Shown here: piece after piece, positions 28,704 through 37,953 of the stretch
Layout: every line of letters starts with the position of its first letter
Numbering within the stretch: position 1 is the stretch's first letter
Source: Marinomonas alcarazii
Lineage (GTDB): Bacteria > Pseudomonadota > Gammaproteobacteria > Pseudomonadales > Marinomonadaceae
Direction: 5' to 3'
Length of the DNA: 64,000 nucleotides
Assembly (NCBI RefSeq): GCF_003208215.1
Contig: NZ_QKLW01000002.1
Coordinates: 1-64,000, forward strand
Position numbers and translations under genes: made by a program
Notes under the pieces: model-generated
Told to the model about the DNA's origin: nothing
What the model saw: only the letters and a program-made list of their open reading frames with translations
The model's database searches: none

Positions 28704-30176
28704 TTAAGCCCTCGGTGTGGACGCCAACAACGCAACAAGTAATCGCCAAAAATCCCCAACGGAGTCTATCTCCATGCGCTCGGTCGGTGAATGCGCACCA
28801 CGGATATTGGGGCCGAATGACACCATTTCCATACCTGGGTATTTCGCGCCGATAATGCCGCATTCTAAGCCCGCATGAATCACTTTAACATTGGCGTCGT
28901 GACCCATAACCTCAGTGTGAACCGTTAAGAAATGTTTGAGCAAGCCGGCATTTGGGTCCGGACGCCATCCTGGATAACCATTTTCTAATTTCACGCTAGC
29001 TTGAATCAATGAAAATCCTGATTTTGCGACATAAGCCAAGTGTTCCACAGCGGAATCCACAAGAGAACGAACCAACAAGCAAGCGTCAAAAGCCTTTTTG
29101 CCATCAGCCGTATTTCGAAGATTAATCACACCAAAATTACAGGAAGTTTCTGTTACACCTTCCAAATCAGCACTCATGCGATGAACACCATGAGGCGCAC
29201 AGTACATGGCGTTTAACAACGCATCTTTATCGTTTGTTTCCAGTTCCGAGTCCAGTTCGGCGGTTTCTATAGTCACGATAAGATTTGTTTCTGTAGTGCT
29301 AAATTCTGCCTTGGTGTTTTTCTCAAACTCTTCAACAAACGCAAACAGTTTAGCTTGGTCTTGGCTACTAACGTTTATCGTCGCTTCTGCATCTCGGGAG
29401 ATGGCATTTCGAAGCGTGCCCCCTGTGAAGGCACTTAAACCAAAGTCGCAACGCTCTTTCAGTAGATTCAATAAACGCACAATCAGCACATTAGCACTAG
29501 CACGCCCTTTATGAATGTCTAAGCCTGAGTGCCCACCACGTAAACCAGACACAGTAATTTTAAAGGCTTTTTTGTCTTTGTCAGTCGTGACTGATGAATA
29601 GTGCTTTTCAACATTTATATCCATGCCACCAGCACAACCTATATAAACATCACCGCGATCTTCAGAGTCCAAGTTCAATAAGATCTTGCCCTTTAGAATC
29701 CCTTCTTCAAGCTGCAATGCGCCACGTAAGCTGGTTTCTTCTTCAATGGTAAATAATGCTTCTATAGGTCCGTGAGCTAGCTCTGTTGACTCCAAAACCG
29801 CCATTGCAGCCGCCACACCAATACCGTTATCAGCCCCAAGAGTGGTTCCTGTTGCATGAACCCAACCATCAATGATTTGCGTAACAATAGGGTCTTTAGT
29901 GAAGTCATGATCAATATCGGCATTCTTTTGTGCCACCATGTCCAAGTGACCTTGCAAAACAACGGTTTCTCTGTCCTCCATACCTTTACTTGCCGCTTTG
30001 CGAATTAATAGGTTCCCAACTGAATCAACATAGGTCTCATGCCCTAGTTCTGTTGCCCATTTAATTAGATGCTCTCTTAATGCGGCTTCATGGAAGGATG
30101 GGCGCGGTGTATTGCATAATGTTTGAAAGTGGCGCCAGATTGCGCTGGGTTGTAACGTCGTGAGTACTTCGTTCAT
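28704..30176 (-). CDS. pepD: Aminoacyl-histidine dipeptidase (peptidase D)
   Basis: Cytosolic M20-family zinc dipeptidase splitting Xaa-His and other dipeptides. The 490 residues match PepD (485 in E. coli). Metal-site motifs are LQGHLDMVAQ near 76-85, TTLGADNGIG near 110-119 and the EE pair in LFTIEEETSL near 140-149. The ATG at 30176 follows an AGAGAGC sequence; the ORF extends 24 codons further up (another ATG at 30203) without a ribosome binding site. Confidence 0.93.
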   Translation of the reverse strand: MNEVLTTLQPSAIWRHFQTLCNTPRPSFHEAALREHLIKWATELGHETYVDSVGNLLIRKAASKGMEDRETVVLQGHLDMVAQKNADIDHDFTKDPIVTQIIDGWVHATGTTLGADNGIGVAAAMAVLESTELAHGPIEALFTIEEETSLRGALQLEEGILKGKILLNLDSEDRGDVYIGCAGGMDINVEKHYSSVTTDKDKKAFKITVSGLRGGHSGLDIHKGRASANVLIVRLLNLLKERCDFGLSAFTGGTLRNAISRDAEATINVSSQDQAKLFAFVEEFEKNTKAEFSTTETNLIVTIETAELDSELETNDKDALLNAMYCAPHGVHRMSADLEGVTETSCNFGVINLRNTADGKKAFDACLLVRSLVDSAVEHLAYVAKSGFSLIQASVKLENGYPGWRPDPNAGLLKHFLTVHTEVMGHDANVKVIHAGLECGIIGAKYPGMEMVSFGPNIRGAHSPTERMEIDSVGDFWRLLVALLASTPRA

Positions 30177-30302
30177 CTTGCTCTCTTGGATTGGTAATGA
30201 CATGTTGCGAATGTTAGCAACACTAAAGAAGCGCACCAATTGTGGCAATCGAAATAAAGACTACGCTGATAGAGAAAACGTATGTGAATGATGTGCAAAT
30301 AA

Positions 30303-30343
30303 AAAAAGACGCGACGATAAAATACCGACGCGTCTTTTTTTAT
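30303..30343 (-). terminator. Terminator of gorA
   Basis: AAAAAGACGCG (30303-30313) pairs with CGCGTCTTTTT (30329-30339) around a 15-nt loop; T-runs in both directions. Confidence 0.88.
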
Positions 30344-30367
30344 TTGTTGGCTAAGCCGTATCCAAAC

Positions 30368-31741
30368 TTATTTTTTCTTAAGTGATGCCGCCGAGAAGGT
30401 CACAAACTCTTCCGCACTGGTTGGGTGAACACCTACCGTGTCGTCAAAGTCCGCTTTGGTAGCGCCAGCTTTAATAGCGATGCCCAAGCCTTGGATAATT
30501 TCACCAGAGTAATCACCCACCATATGGGCACCAATCACTTTGTCGTCTGCATTGTTTACCAATAGTTTCATCAAAGAGCGCGAAGTCGCACCACTTAGCG
30601 TGTGTTTCATTGGACGGAAGTCGGTTTGATAAACACGGAAGTCTAGGCCCCGCTTTTCCGCTTCTTGCTCGGTTAAGCCAACAGTACCAATGGCTGGCTG
30701 ACTAAAGACAGCGGTTGGGATGTTGTCGTAGTCAAAGTCCACTTCTTTGCCATCAAACCAGTAAGCAATAAGCGCCATGGCTTCTTTAATGGCTACAGGT
30801 GTTAACTGAATATTGTCGGTGACGTCCCCAAGTGCAAAAACGCTTTTTGCGGAGGTAGTGAAGTTCTTATCAATAATCACAGCGCCATTTTTGCCTGTTT
30901 TAATACCCGCTTTATCAAGCCCTAAAGAAGCAACATTTGGCACACGACCCGTTGCGTACAGGATGAGACCAAACTCTTCTGAATGACCGTCTTTGAAGTG
31001 AACGGTTCGAGCACCATTTGGATTTTCCGCATCGGCAAGTTCAATGCGCTCAACGTCTGTATTCAAGCGCACATCAATGCCAGATTTTTTGTATTCTTCA
31101 CTTGCGAAATCACGAACATCTTGATCGAAACCGCGCAGCAGCTGATCGCCACGATAAGCAAGGCTAGTTTCAACACCCAAGCCATTTAGAATGCCAGCAA
31201 ATTCCACTGCGATATAACCGCCACCCACAACAAGGGCTTTTTTCGGCAATTCTTCTAAGAAAAACATTTCATTAGAACTAACTACTAAATCACTGCCTTG
31301 GAATTCAGGAATGAAAGGCTTAGCACCAACAGCAATCAAAATGCGTTCTGCTGTATAGGTTTTGCCATCCACCATGACCGTGTGCTCATCAACAAAGCTT
31401 GCATAGCCAGTAATAAGTTCAACACCAGCATTACCAAGCAAGTTTCCATAAATGCCGTTTAAACGCTGAATTTCTTTGGTTTTATTATCACGCAATACAG
31501 ACCAGTTGAATTCCACACCTTGATGAGACCAACCAAAGCCTGCCGCTTCATCAAAACCATGACCAAATTCAGAGCCATAAACAAATAATTTCTTTGGCAC
31601 ACAACCAATGTTAACGCAGGTTCCGCCTAGGGCACTGCCCTCAGCAACCGCTACTTTATAACCTTTGGATGCCGCAACACGGCTAGCACGAACACCACCT
31701 GAACCGGCGCCAATAACAAATAAATCGTACTGATAAGACAT
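30368..31741 (-). CDS. gorA: Glutathione-disulfide reductase
   Basis: NADPH-dependent FAD enzyme keeping glutathione reduced. The 457 residues have the FAD loop GAGSGGVRASR at 11-21, redox pair Cys42/Cys47 in GTCVNIGCVPKK, a nucleotide loop VGGGYIAVEFAG near 172-183 followed by YRGDQLLRGFD with arginines typical of NADPH preference, FALGDVTDN near 305 and the catalytic HPTSAEE near the C-terminus. It is monocistronic and divergent from an orphan membrane-protein gene across 229 bp that contains ACGAT motifs. Confidence 0.95.
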   Translation of the reverse strand: MSYQYDLFVIGAGSGGVRASRVAASKGYKVAVAEGSALGGTCVNIGCVPKKLFVYGSEFGHGFDEAAGFGWSHQGVEFNWSVLRDNKTKEIQRLNGIYGNLLGNAGVELITGYASFVDEHTVMVDGKTYTAERILIAVGAKPFIPEFQGSDLVVSSNEMFFLEELPKKALVVGGGYIAVEFAGILNGLGVETSLAYRGDQLLRGFDQDVRDFASEEYKKSGIDVRLNTDVERIELADAENPNGARTVHFKDGHSEEFGLILYATGRVPNVASLGLDKAGIKTGKNGAVIIDKNFTTSAKSVFALGDVTDNIQLTPVAIKEAMALIAYWFDGKEVDFDYDNIPTAVFSQPAIGTVGLTEQEAEKRGLDFRVYQTDFRPMKHTLSGATSRSLMKLLVNNADDKVIGAHMVGDYSGEIIQGLGIAIKAGATKADFDDTVGVHPTSAEEFVTFSAASLKKK

Positions 31742-31882
31742 TCTTAGTCTCCAAAATCATTCATGATGTAATATGAGAAGCAGTTTAACAGCCCCACTCT
31801 CTTAGAAGAAGGCTGAACAGAAAATAGCGATGCTGTAGATAGTCATTTCTTAATAGAAATAGGTATAAAGCCTAAAAAAATG

Positions 31883-31927
31883 TATCGTTAAAGGCTGCTA
31901 CGATATCATTAAATAGACGATAATCGT
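31883..31927. promoter_or_regulatory. Cluster of ACGAT/ATCGT motifs between gorA and the membrane-protein gene
   Basis: TATCGT (31883-31888) and ACGATA (31900-31905) form an inverted pair, and ACGAT-A-ATCGT (31917-31927) is a perfect 11-bp palindrome. Spacing and symmetry suggest a regulator site. The binder is unknown. Confidence 0.35.
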
Positions 31928-31970
31928 TACCAACAAAACCCACAAAAAGATCATAATACAAGGAAGTTAC

Positions 31971-32621
31971 ATGCCCGATTTCATCATCCTAGCTTACATT
32001 GCCATCATGGCGTTTTATTTTTTTCAAAAAGATGATGGCAAGACATTCTTCATTATCATGGCATTGCCTTTCATTGCGCTTTTTAGTGACGATTATTGGC
32101 TTTGGCTACCAGTCAGCGCGGCATTAAGCGTGGTGCTCTTAATTATTGAAGGCTATAAAGCAGGGCCGACCGCTGGCGGTGCTGTGGTTGCTTTTTTCTT
32201 TTTCTCAGTCGGTGCTTTTATTGTCAGCGTGATAATCAAAACAGCGTGGGCATTTCTTTCCGACTTCCGTTTTTCGACTTTCCATCTAGACAGCCCACTG
32301 AGTTATGAGTGGCCAACCTATGTCATGGTCTTGTATGGGCTGGCTTTTGTTCTTACTCTTATAACTATTTTCCGCAGTAACAAGGAAACGTTAGAGTTAG
32401 CACGCATCCACATTACGGCATTTGCCTTTGCAGCTCTTCCGCACTTTTGCGGATCTTTTCTCTACGGCATGGCATTAAGTTTCGGGTTATTTGCTGTATT
32501 GTTTTTGCTCGCCATCATCAAAAAAATAAACCGAGAGCAACGTTTCCTTTTTGCCTACACCACATTGAGCCTTATCCCTGGTAGCTTTCTGTTAAAAGGA
32601 ATCATCATCGCCTTTTTTTAA
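31971..32621 (+). CDS. Unidentified polytopic inner-membrane protein
   Basis: I do not recognise this 216-residue protein. It has about seven or eight hydrophobic segments, roughly at 3-17, 24-39, 42-60, 68-92, 115-135, 143-183 (probably two) and 190-213. Charged motifs are few: FFQKDDGKTFF near 17-27 and FRSNKETLELARIH near 134-147. AGGAAG lies 6 bp before the ATG. It is divergent from gorA and followed by xthA after 139 bp. No domain with known activity is visible. Confidence 0.75.
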   Translation: MPDFIILAYIAIMAFYFFQKDDGKTFFIIMALPFIALFSDDYWLWLPVSAALSVVLLIIEGYKAGPTAGGAVVAFFFFSVGAFIVSVIIKTAWAFLSDFRFSTFHLDSPLSYEWPTYVMVLYGLAFVLTLITIFRSNKETLELARIHITAFAFAALPHFCGSFLYGMALSFGLFAVLFLLAIIKKINREQRFLFAYTTLSLIPGSFLLKGIIIAFF

Positions 32622-32760
32622 AGGATTTACATGAGCACGAACGGATCAAAGATTTAATTTTATAAAAGAGCAAATAATCTAAAGCAATGGATCTGTAAAT
32701 CACTTTATGCGAACAGCGCAACTGGGTATCATTAAGAAAATTCGCTATGGAACCATTTAC

Positions 32761-33576
32761 ATGAAATTTGTCTCTTTTAATATCAATGGCTTGCGAGCTC
32801 GTCCACATCAAATCGAAGCCCTAGTAGAAAAGCACGCGCCAGATGTCATTGGCTTGCAGGAAATAAAAGTCCACGATGACGCCTTCCCGCACGAGATTCC
32901 TCAGTCCGTTGGCTATCACGCTTATTATTATGGACAAAAGTCTCACTACGGAGTGGCCATTTTCAGTAAACAAGAAGCCACCAGCGTGGAATATGGCTTT
33001 CCCGGTGACGAGGAAGATGCGCAACGCCGCATGATCATTGCCACATTTGATACGCCACAAGGCCCAATAAAGGTGCTGAATGGCTATTTCCCTCAAGGTG
33101 AAAACCGTGACCATGAAACCAAGTTTCCAGCAAAGCGAAAGTTCTACGCTGACTTAATGGCATACCTAGCATCGCACTCACCTGATGAAAAAATCATCGT
33201 AATGGGCGATATCAATATTTCCCCTACCGATTTAGACATCGGTATCGGCGAGCAAAATGCAAAACGCTGGTTAAAAACCGGTAAATGCAGCTTCTTGCCA
33301 GAAGAAAGAGAGTGGTTTAAAACATTATCAGACTGGGGCTTGAAAGATACTTACCGTCAGCTTAACCCAACTAAGAATGATCGTTTTAGCTGGTTTGATT
33401 ATCGCTCAAAAGGCTTCGAAGACACGCCAAAACGTGGCTTAAGAATTGATGTGATTATGGCGTCAAATGGACTCGCGCCGTACTTGGAAGATTCTGATGT
33501 GGATTATGATTTACGCGCGCTTGAAAAGCCATCCGATCACGCCCCAATTTGGACCAGCTTTAACCTAAACCAATAA
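32761..33576 (+). CDS. xthA: Exodeoxyribonuclease III
   Basis: AP endonuclease and 3'-5' exonuclease of base-excision repair. The 271 residues match E. coli XthA (268). Catalytic motifs are Asn7 ([10 protein letters not shown]), Glu34 (LQEIKVHDD), Tyr/His in HYGVAIFSK near 62-70, [11 protein letters not shown] near 150-160 and SDHAPIW near the end. The ORF extends 18 codons upstream to 32707, but the start at 32761 gives the family N-terminus [10 protein letters not shown]. Confidence 0.95.
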   Translation: MKFVSFNINGLRARPHQIEALVEKHAPDVIGLQEIKVHDDAFPHEIPQSVGYHAYYYGQKSHYGVAIFSKQEATSVEYGFPGDEEDAQRRMIIATFDTPQGPIKVLNGYFPQGENRDHETKFPAKRKFYADLMAYLASHSPDEKIIVMGDINISPTDLDIGIGEQNAKRWLKTGKCSFLPEEREWFKTLSDWGLKDTYRQLNPTKNDRFSWFDYRSKGFEDTPKRGLRIDVIMASNGLAPYLEDSDVDYDLRALEKPSDHAPIWTSFNLNQ

Positions 33577-33587
33577 GCAATTTAGTT

Positions 33588-33630
33588 GCGGTCATTGTAT
33601 GAATAACGTACAAAACTATATAATGACCGC
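33588..33630. promoter_or_regulatory. Promoter enclosed by an inverted repeat, upstream of the ArsR-family gene
   Basis: GCGGTCATT (33588-33596) and AATGACCGC (33622-33630) form a perfect 9-bp inverted repeat. Inside or overlapping it lie -35 TTGTAT (33595-33600) and -10 TATAAT (33619-33624), 18 bp apart, reading rightward. ArsR/SmtB repressors commonly bind dyads over their own promoters, so autoregulation is plausible. Confidence 0.5.
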
Positions 33631-33749
33631 CCTACTTGATAAGAGCCGCTATCAAACAGCAGTACTACCCTATTTATCCACAGACAATGTGGATGAATTT
33701 AGTCATATCGCACCAAATCCAATGCGATAACTCTACCGAGAACACGATC

Positions 33750-34064
33750 ATGAACAATGAATCACTCACTATGGCAGACATGGTCAAGCAATCCGCCCAA
33801 GCTGCTACTTTTTTGAAAGCGCTGAGCAATGAAAATCGCCTAATGATCTTGTGCCATATTCTTGACCAAGAACTCTCTGTTACGGCATTAAACGAACGCC
33901 TTCCCTTGAGCCAATCGGCACTTTCTCAACACCTTGCGGTGTTAAGAAAAGATGGCCTTGTTAGTACTCGTCGCGAATCTCAAACTATTTTCTATAGCAT
34001 TGGAGACAGCCGAGTCAAAGAACTGATTCTGACATTACATCAACTATTTTGTCCGACTCTCTAA
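33750..34064 (+). CDS. ArsR/SmtB-family transcriptional regulator
   Basis: A winged-helix repressor of 104 residues. The recognition helix region is LPLSQSALSQHLAVLRKDGLVSTRRE at about 54-79. I do not see the classical metal motif ELCVCDL in the alpha-3 helix (here LSVTALNERL); one cysteine is at about residue 31 (LILCHIL-like MILCHILD) and another near the end (LFCPTL), so a thiol or sulfide sensor of the BigR/YgaV type is one option. The ORF could begin 38 codons earlier, but that would run into the promoter region; the ATG at 33750 fits the family. Target genes are not evident next to it. Confidence 0.85.
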   Translation: MNNESLTMADMVKQSAQAATFLKALSNENRLMILCHILDQELSVTALNERLPLSQSALSQHLAVLRKDGLVSTRRESQTIFYSIGDSRVKELILTLHQLFCPTL

Positions 34065-34087
34065 GACCATTCTAGGCAGTGGCAAAG

Positions 34088-34777
34088 TTAATCTGCCGAA
34101 TAAAACTCGGTAACCAAATTCGCCAGCCAATCTGGTTGTTCTAAAGGCAACATATGACCACAAGCAGCCATTCGAACCTCAATACCAGCCGTATTTTTAA
34201 TTTGATCTATCGCTTCTTTTGACACCAGACCATCTTCTTGACCTAAGGCGAAGCACACTGGAAAACGCACCTTATCAAGATTCGACAAGACATCTGGGCG
34301 ATCTAGGCTACTTTTTAGTTGCTGCACTAATACCGGTTCGCCCAATGCTTTGTCCATGTCCTGAATTAAGCGAACCAATACTTCATTGCTTTGATTGTGG
34401 GCACCCAGCATAGCCATTGCCTTTTTTCGAGGGATACCACGATAACCCTGTGTAGAAACCCAATTTAAGGCTACCTCACGCTGTTTGCGCTCACTGTCTA
34501 AAAGCCCCGTTGCTGTATTTGAAAAAACCATAAGACGATTGATGCGCTCGGGGTATTTAACCGAAAAACGACTGGCGAGATATCCCCCCATAGAAAAGCC
34601 CAAAAGATCTATTGGTTTATCAGGCAATATTTTCGCTAAGGCATCAACCATCGACTCAAGAGTATTCTCCATCGGCAGAACAATATGATGCAATGTAGCA
34701 AATCTGCCTAAAGCTTTTTGCGTAAAGCCCCAGAGCCGATGATCACACATAGTGCCCGGTAAACAATAAATTTCCAC
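34088..34777 (-). CDS. Alpha/beta-fold hydrolase
   Basis: A 229-residue cytoplasmic hydrolase. Nucleophile Ser62 sits in LLGFSMGGYLA; the acid is probably Asp in GQEDGLVS near 181 and the His in ACGHMLPLEQP near 208. The oxyanion motif is LPGTMCDHRLW at 6-16. It resembles small pimeloyl-ester or MenH-like hydrolases, but the substrate is unknown. It starts 25 bp after the exported ligase gene and may be in one transcript with it. Confidence 0.85.
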   Translation of the reverse strand: MEIYCLPGTMCDHRLWGFTQKALGRFATLHHIVLPMENTLESMVDALAKILPDKPIDLLGFSMGGYLASRFSVKYPERINRLMVFSNTATGLLDSERKQREVALNWVSTQGYRGIPRKKAMAMLGAHNQSNEVLVRLIQDMDKALGEPVLVQQLKSSLDRPDVLSNLDKVRFPVCFALGQEDGLVSKEAIDQIKNTAGIEVRMAACGHMLPLEQPDWLANLVTEFYSAD

Positions 34778-34802
34778 TAATGCCTCTACTCCAAATCAGA
34801 AA

Positions 34803-35642
34803 TTAAAAACCCTTATCGCGGATGCGCATAAAACTGGCAAACCTTGGAACACCACGATCAGTAAAGCCATGATATTTATAAGTGATGACTTGTCCAACCT
34901 TTGGTGGGTTTTCACGTTCTTTATCGGTAAAACCTGTACCAATTTTAAAACGCAGTCCGGACGGCATCTCCACAATTAAAGAGCCCATCATGTCTTGGTA
35001 TTTTCCCGAACCTTTTAATATCCCGACCACCTCTGCCTCGGCATCCATATGTGGCTTCAGCTTCAAGAGATTATCAGTACGCCCGGATTCAAAACGGGCA
35101 AGCTTGCGATGTAGCATCAAACCTTCCGCCCCTTTGCCTACATAAGACGTTAGCAAATGATTCAGCTCATCAGTCGTGTTTACCGAAAACTGCTCTACAG
35201 GTAAAACATGGGGAAGATTAAGGCTGGTAACTATGGTCGTGTAGCGTTGATAGCGCTCATAAAAAGTAAGTGAGCGCGCCTTATCAGGGGCATCAAACAC
35301 CATGTAATAAATATTTTGCCATTCGCTGTCTACTGGCACTTGTTTGCTCACAGTCGACATGATGTAAGCAAAATCATTGTGCTTTGACCATAGCTCACCA
35401 TCCAACCAAACGGGTGGTAAATTTTCGGTAAACCATGCGGGCGCATTAATAATGTTACCTTGGCGGGTTAATAACTCAGTGCCTGTCCAGATTCCACGAA
35501 TCCCATCGTACTTTTCACTGACTAAGTAATCTTGAATCTGCGTGTCATCCGAGTATACCTTTGCCAACTGAACATCTGGCTGAGCGAACACAAACAGGGG
35601 AAATAAAAATAAACAGACTAACCAATTTTTAAATAAATACAT
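34803..35642 (-). CDS. Exported minimal ATP-dependent DNA ligase (LigE type)
   Basis: ATP-dependent nick-sealing enzyme, 279 residues. A signal peptide of about 20 residues (LVCLFLFPLFVFAQP) precedes the adenylation domain; Lys44 in SEKYDGIRG is the AMP-accepting lysine, followed by WLDGELW, EGLMLH and LLKLKPHMDAEAEVVG motifs. The C-terminal OB-fold ends with GVPRFASFMRIR. Additional DNA-binding domains are absent. Such periplasmic ligases occur in Gram-negative bacteria and are suspected to act on incoming or extracellular DNA; that role is not shown here. No competence gene lies beside it. Confidence 0.88.
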   Translation of the reverse strand: MYLFKNWLVCLFLFPLFVFAQPDVQLAKVYSDDTQIQDYLVSEKYDGIRGIWTGTELLTRQGNIINAPAWFTENLPPVWLDGELWSKHNDFAYIMSTVSKQVPVDSEWQNIYYMVFDAPDKARSLTFYERYQRYTTIVTSLNLPHVLPVEQFSVNTTDELNHLLTSYVGKGAEGLMLHRKLARFESGRTDNLLKLKPHMDAEAEVVGILKGSGKYQDMMGSLIVEMPSGLRFKIGTGFTDKERENPPKVGQVITYKYHGFTDRGVPRFASFMRIRDKGF

Positions 35643-35747
35643 GACTCACTCCATTGATAATAAAAGCGCTATTCCTTAGCACTCTTTAACGCTATACGAT
35701 TTTATTTCTACGCGCAAACTTAAGACTTTCATTCATGCTCAAAGCCC

Positions 35748-35783
35748 ATAAAAAAGCCCATATTTGCGAGCAAATATGGGCTT
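35748..35783 (-). terminator. Terminator of htpG
   Basis: AAGCCCATATTTGC (35754-35767) and GCAAATATGGGCTT (35770-35783), a perfect 14-bp stem with a 2-nt loop and a minus-strand T-run. Confidence 0.93.
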
Positions 35784-35809
35784 ATATTTTAGCTATTTAC
35801 AGCGTGATC

Positions 35810-37738
35810 TTACTTGCTTAGCTGCACGATCAATTTGTTCATACGGCTAACAAACGTCGCAGGGTCTTCCAGCTGGCCACCTTCAGATAGCGTCGCTTGC
35901 TCAAACAGCAACCACGCCATATCTGCAAAACGTTCTTCATCCGTTTCAGCATCCATCTTAGCAACGATTGGATGATCAGGGTTAACTTCAAGAGTTGGTT
36001 TAGACTCTGGAAGCTTCTGGCCCGCTTGCTCAAGTAAACGACGCATCTGAAGACCCATATCATATTCACCCACTACCAAACACGCAGGAGAGTTAGTCAA
36101 GCGATCCGTGGAGTTTACACCAGCGACTTTTTCGTCTAACACCACTTTCATACGATCAAGAAGTGGCTTAATTTGCTCAGCCTTTTCTTCCTTCTCTTTC
36201 TTCTCTTCTTCGTTCTCTTGGTCAGCTAAGTCTAACTTGCCTTTGGTAACGTCTTGGAAAGATTTGCCTTCAAACTCTTGTAGAGAAGACATCATCCATT
36301 CGTCGATACGATCACTTAATAGCAAGACTTCGAAACCTTTCTTACGCAAGATTTCTAAGTGTGGGCTGTTTTTCGCAGTATTATGGCTTTCGGCATAGAT
36401 GTAATAAATTTTATCTTGGCCTTCGCTCATACGCTCGATGTAGTCTGCCAAAGACACAGTTTGCGCTGCTGCATCTGTGTGAGTTGAACTGAAACGCAAC
36501 AAGCTTGCAATCTTGTCTTTATTGCCCATGTCATCAGCTGGACCTTCTTTGATGACGTTACCGAATTCATCCCAGAATTTTTGGTAATCTTCTGGCTCGT
36601 TTTTCGCCATCTTAGCTAACATGTCCAATACACGTTTCGTCAACGCGGAACGCATAGAGTCAACCGCATTATCGTTTTGCAGAATTTCACGAGACACGTT
36701 CAAAGACAAGTCGTTAGAATCAACTACACCCTTAACGAAGCGCATGTAAGGCGGAAGGAAAGCTTCAGCTTCATCCATAATAAAGACGCGCTGAACATAG
36801 AGTTTCAGACCACGTTGCATATCGCGATTCCAAAGGTCATAAGGCGCTTTAGAAGGAATATACAACAAGCTTGTGTATTCTAATTTACCTTCAACCTTGT
36901 TGTGTGACCACTTCAAAGGCTCTTGGTAATCATGAGAGATATGCTTGTAAAACTCTTGATATTCTTCGTCCGTCACTTCGTTACGTGGACGAGTCCAAAG
37001 CGCTTTAGCTGAGTTAACGGCTTCATATTCTGGCGCTTTGTTTTCATCTACCGGCTTAGGGTTGCCCTCTTCATCCATTTCTGGATAAACAGGCTTTTCC
37101 ATTTCAACTGGAATAGAAATATGATCGGAGTACTTAGTAACCAAATGACGTAGACGGAAATTGTCGGCGAATTCTTTCTCATCTGCTTTTAGGTGAAGAA
37201 TAATACGCGTACCACGAGATTCTTTATCAATGTTCTCGATCGTAAATTCACCAGAACCATCCGATACCCAACGAACGCCTTCATTTTGCGCAGCACCTGC
37301 ACGACGCGATTCCACAGTGACCTTATCCGCCACGATGAAAGCAGAATAAAAGCCGACACCAAATTGACCAATCAATTGGCTGTCTTTCTTCTGGTCACCA
37401 CTCAATTGCTCTAAGAAAGAGGACGTACCGGATTTTGCAATCGTTCCAAGGTTAGTTATGGCTTCTTCACGAGACATACCAACACCGTTATCATCGATAA
37501 CAACCGTATTCGCTTCTTTATCAAATTCAATACGAACACGTAGGTTTGGATCTTCTGCCAGAAGGTCTGCGTTAGCGACAGACTCAAAACGTAGCTTATC
37601 CACTGCATCAGATGCGTTTGAAATCAGCTCTCGTAGAAAGATCTCTTTGTTGGAGTACAAAGAGTGGATCATCAAATGAAGTAGTTGCTTAACTTCCGTT
37701 TGAAACCCTAACGTTTCTTTTTGAGTATCAGTTGCCAT
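35810..37738 (-). CDS. htpG: Chaperone HtpG (Hsp90)
   Basis: Cytosolic ATP-dependent chaperone. The 642 residues show the GHKL nucleotide site: [18 protein letters not shown] near 40-57, [11 protein letters not shown] near 86-96 and [17 protein letters not shown] near 128-144. Middle and dimerisation domains follow. AGGAGC lies 10 bp before the ATG. Upstream is a CTTGAAA-containing inverted repeat, discussed separately. It is downstream of a methyltransferase gene with its own terminator. Confidence 0.96.
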   Translation of the reverse strand: MATDTQKETLGFQTEVKQLLHLMIHSLYSNKEIFLRELISNASDAVDKLRFESVANADLLAEDPNLRVRIEFDKEANTVVIDDNGVGMSREEAITNLGTIAKSGTSSFLEQLSGDQKKDSQLIGQFGVGFYSAFIVADKVTVESRRAGAAQNEGVRWVSDGSGEFTIENIDKESRGTRIILHLKADEKEFADNFRLRHLVTKYSDHISIPVEMEKPVYPEMDEEGNPKPVDENKAPEYEAVNSAKALWTRPRNEVTDEEYQEFYKHISHDYQEPLKWSHNKVEGKLEYTSLLYIPSKAPYDLWNRDMQRGLKLYVQRVFIMDEAEAFLPPYMRFVKGVVDSNDLSLNVSREILQNDNAVDSMRSALTKRVLDMLAKMAKNEPEDYQKFWDEFGNVIKEGPADDMGNKDKIASLLRFSSTHTDAAAQTVSLADYIERMSEGQDKIYYIYAESHNTAKNSPHLEILRKKGFEVLLLSDRIDEWMMSSLQEFEGKSFQDVTKGKLDLADQENEEEKKEKEEKAEQIKPLLDRMKVVLDEKVAGVNSTDRLTNSPACLVVGEYDMGLQMRRLLEQAGQKLPESKPTLEVNPDHPIVAKMDAETDEERFADMAWLLFEQATLSEGGQLEDPATFVSRMNKLIVQLSK

Positions 37739-37817
37739 GTTATGACTTGCTCCTATTTGAATGAACCCTCGGATAAAACCAAAGGCGTATTACGTTTCAC
37801 TTGTGACTCATAGATAA

Positions 37818-37844
37818 AGCCTCTTGAAGCGATTTCAAGAGGCT
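37818..37844 (-). promoter_or_regulatory. Inverted repeat upstream of htpG containing CTTGAAA
   Basis: AGCCTCTTGAA (37818-37828) and TTCAAGAGGCT (37834-37844) flank 5 nt, 80 bp before htpG. On the minus strand it includes CTTGAAA, the -35 consensus of heat-shock sigma factor RpoH, but I cannot find a matching CCCCAT -10 at the right distance. It could instead be a terminator remnant or a regulator site. Confidence 0.35.
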
Positions 37845-37922
37845 AACCCACTAAAAGGAGCAAAAAAGTCACAATATATTTATGGATATAAAAAGTGAAA
37901 GGGATTCAAAAGGGAATAAAAA

Positions 37923-37953
37923 AAAGTCCTGTTCATTTTACGAACAGACTTTA
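37923..37953 (-). terminator. Terminator of the methyltransferase gene
   Basis: AAGTC-CTGTTC and GAACAG-ACTT pair, with one bulge, over a 7-nt loop. The A-run at 37919-37925 gives the minus-strand T-run. It overlaps the gene's stop codon. Confidence 0.75.
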
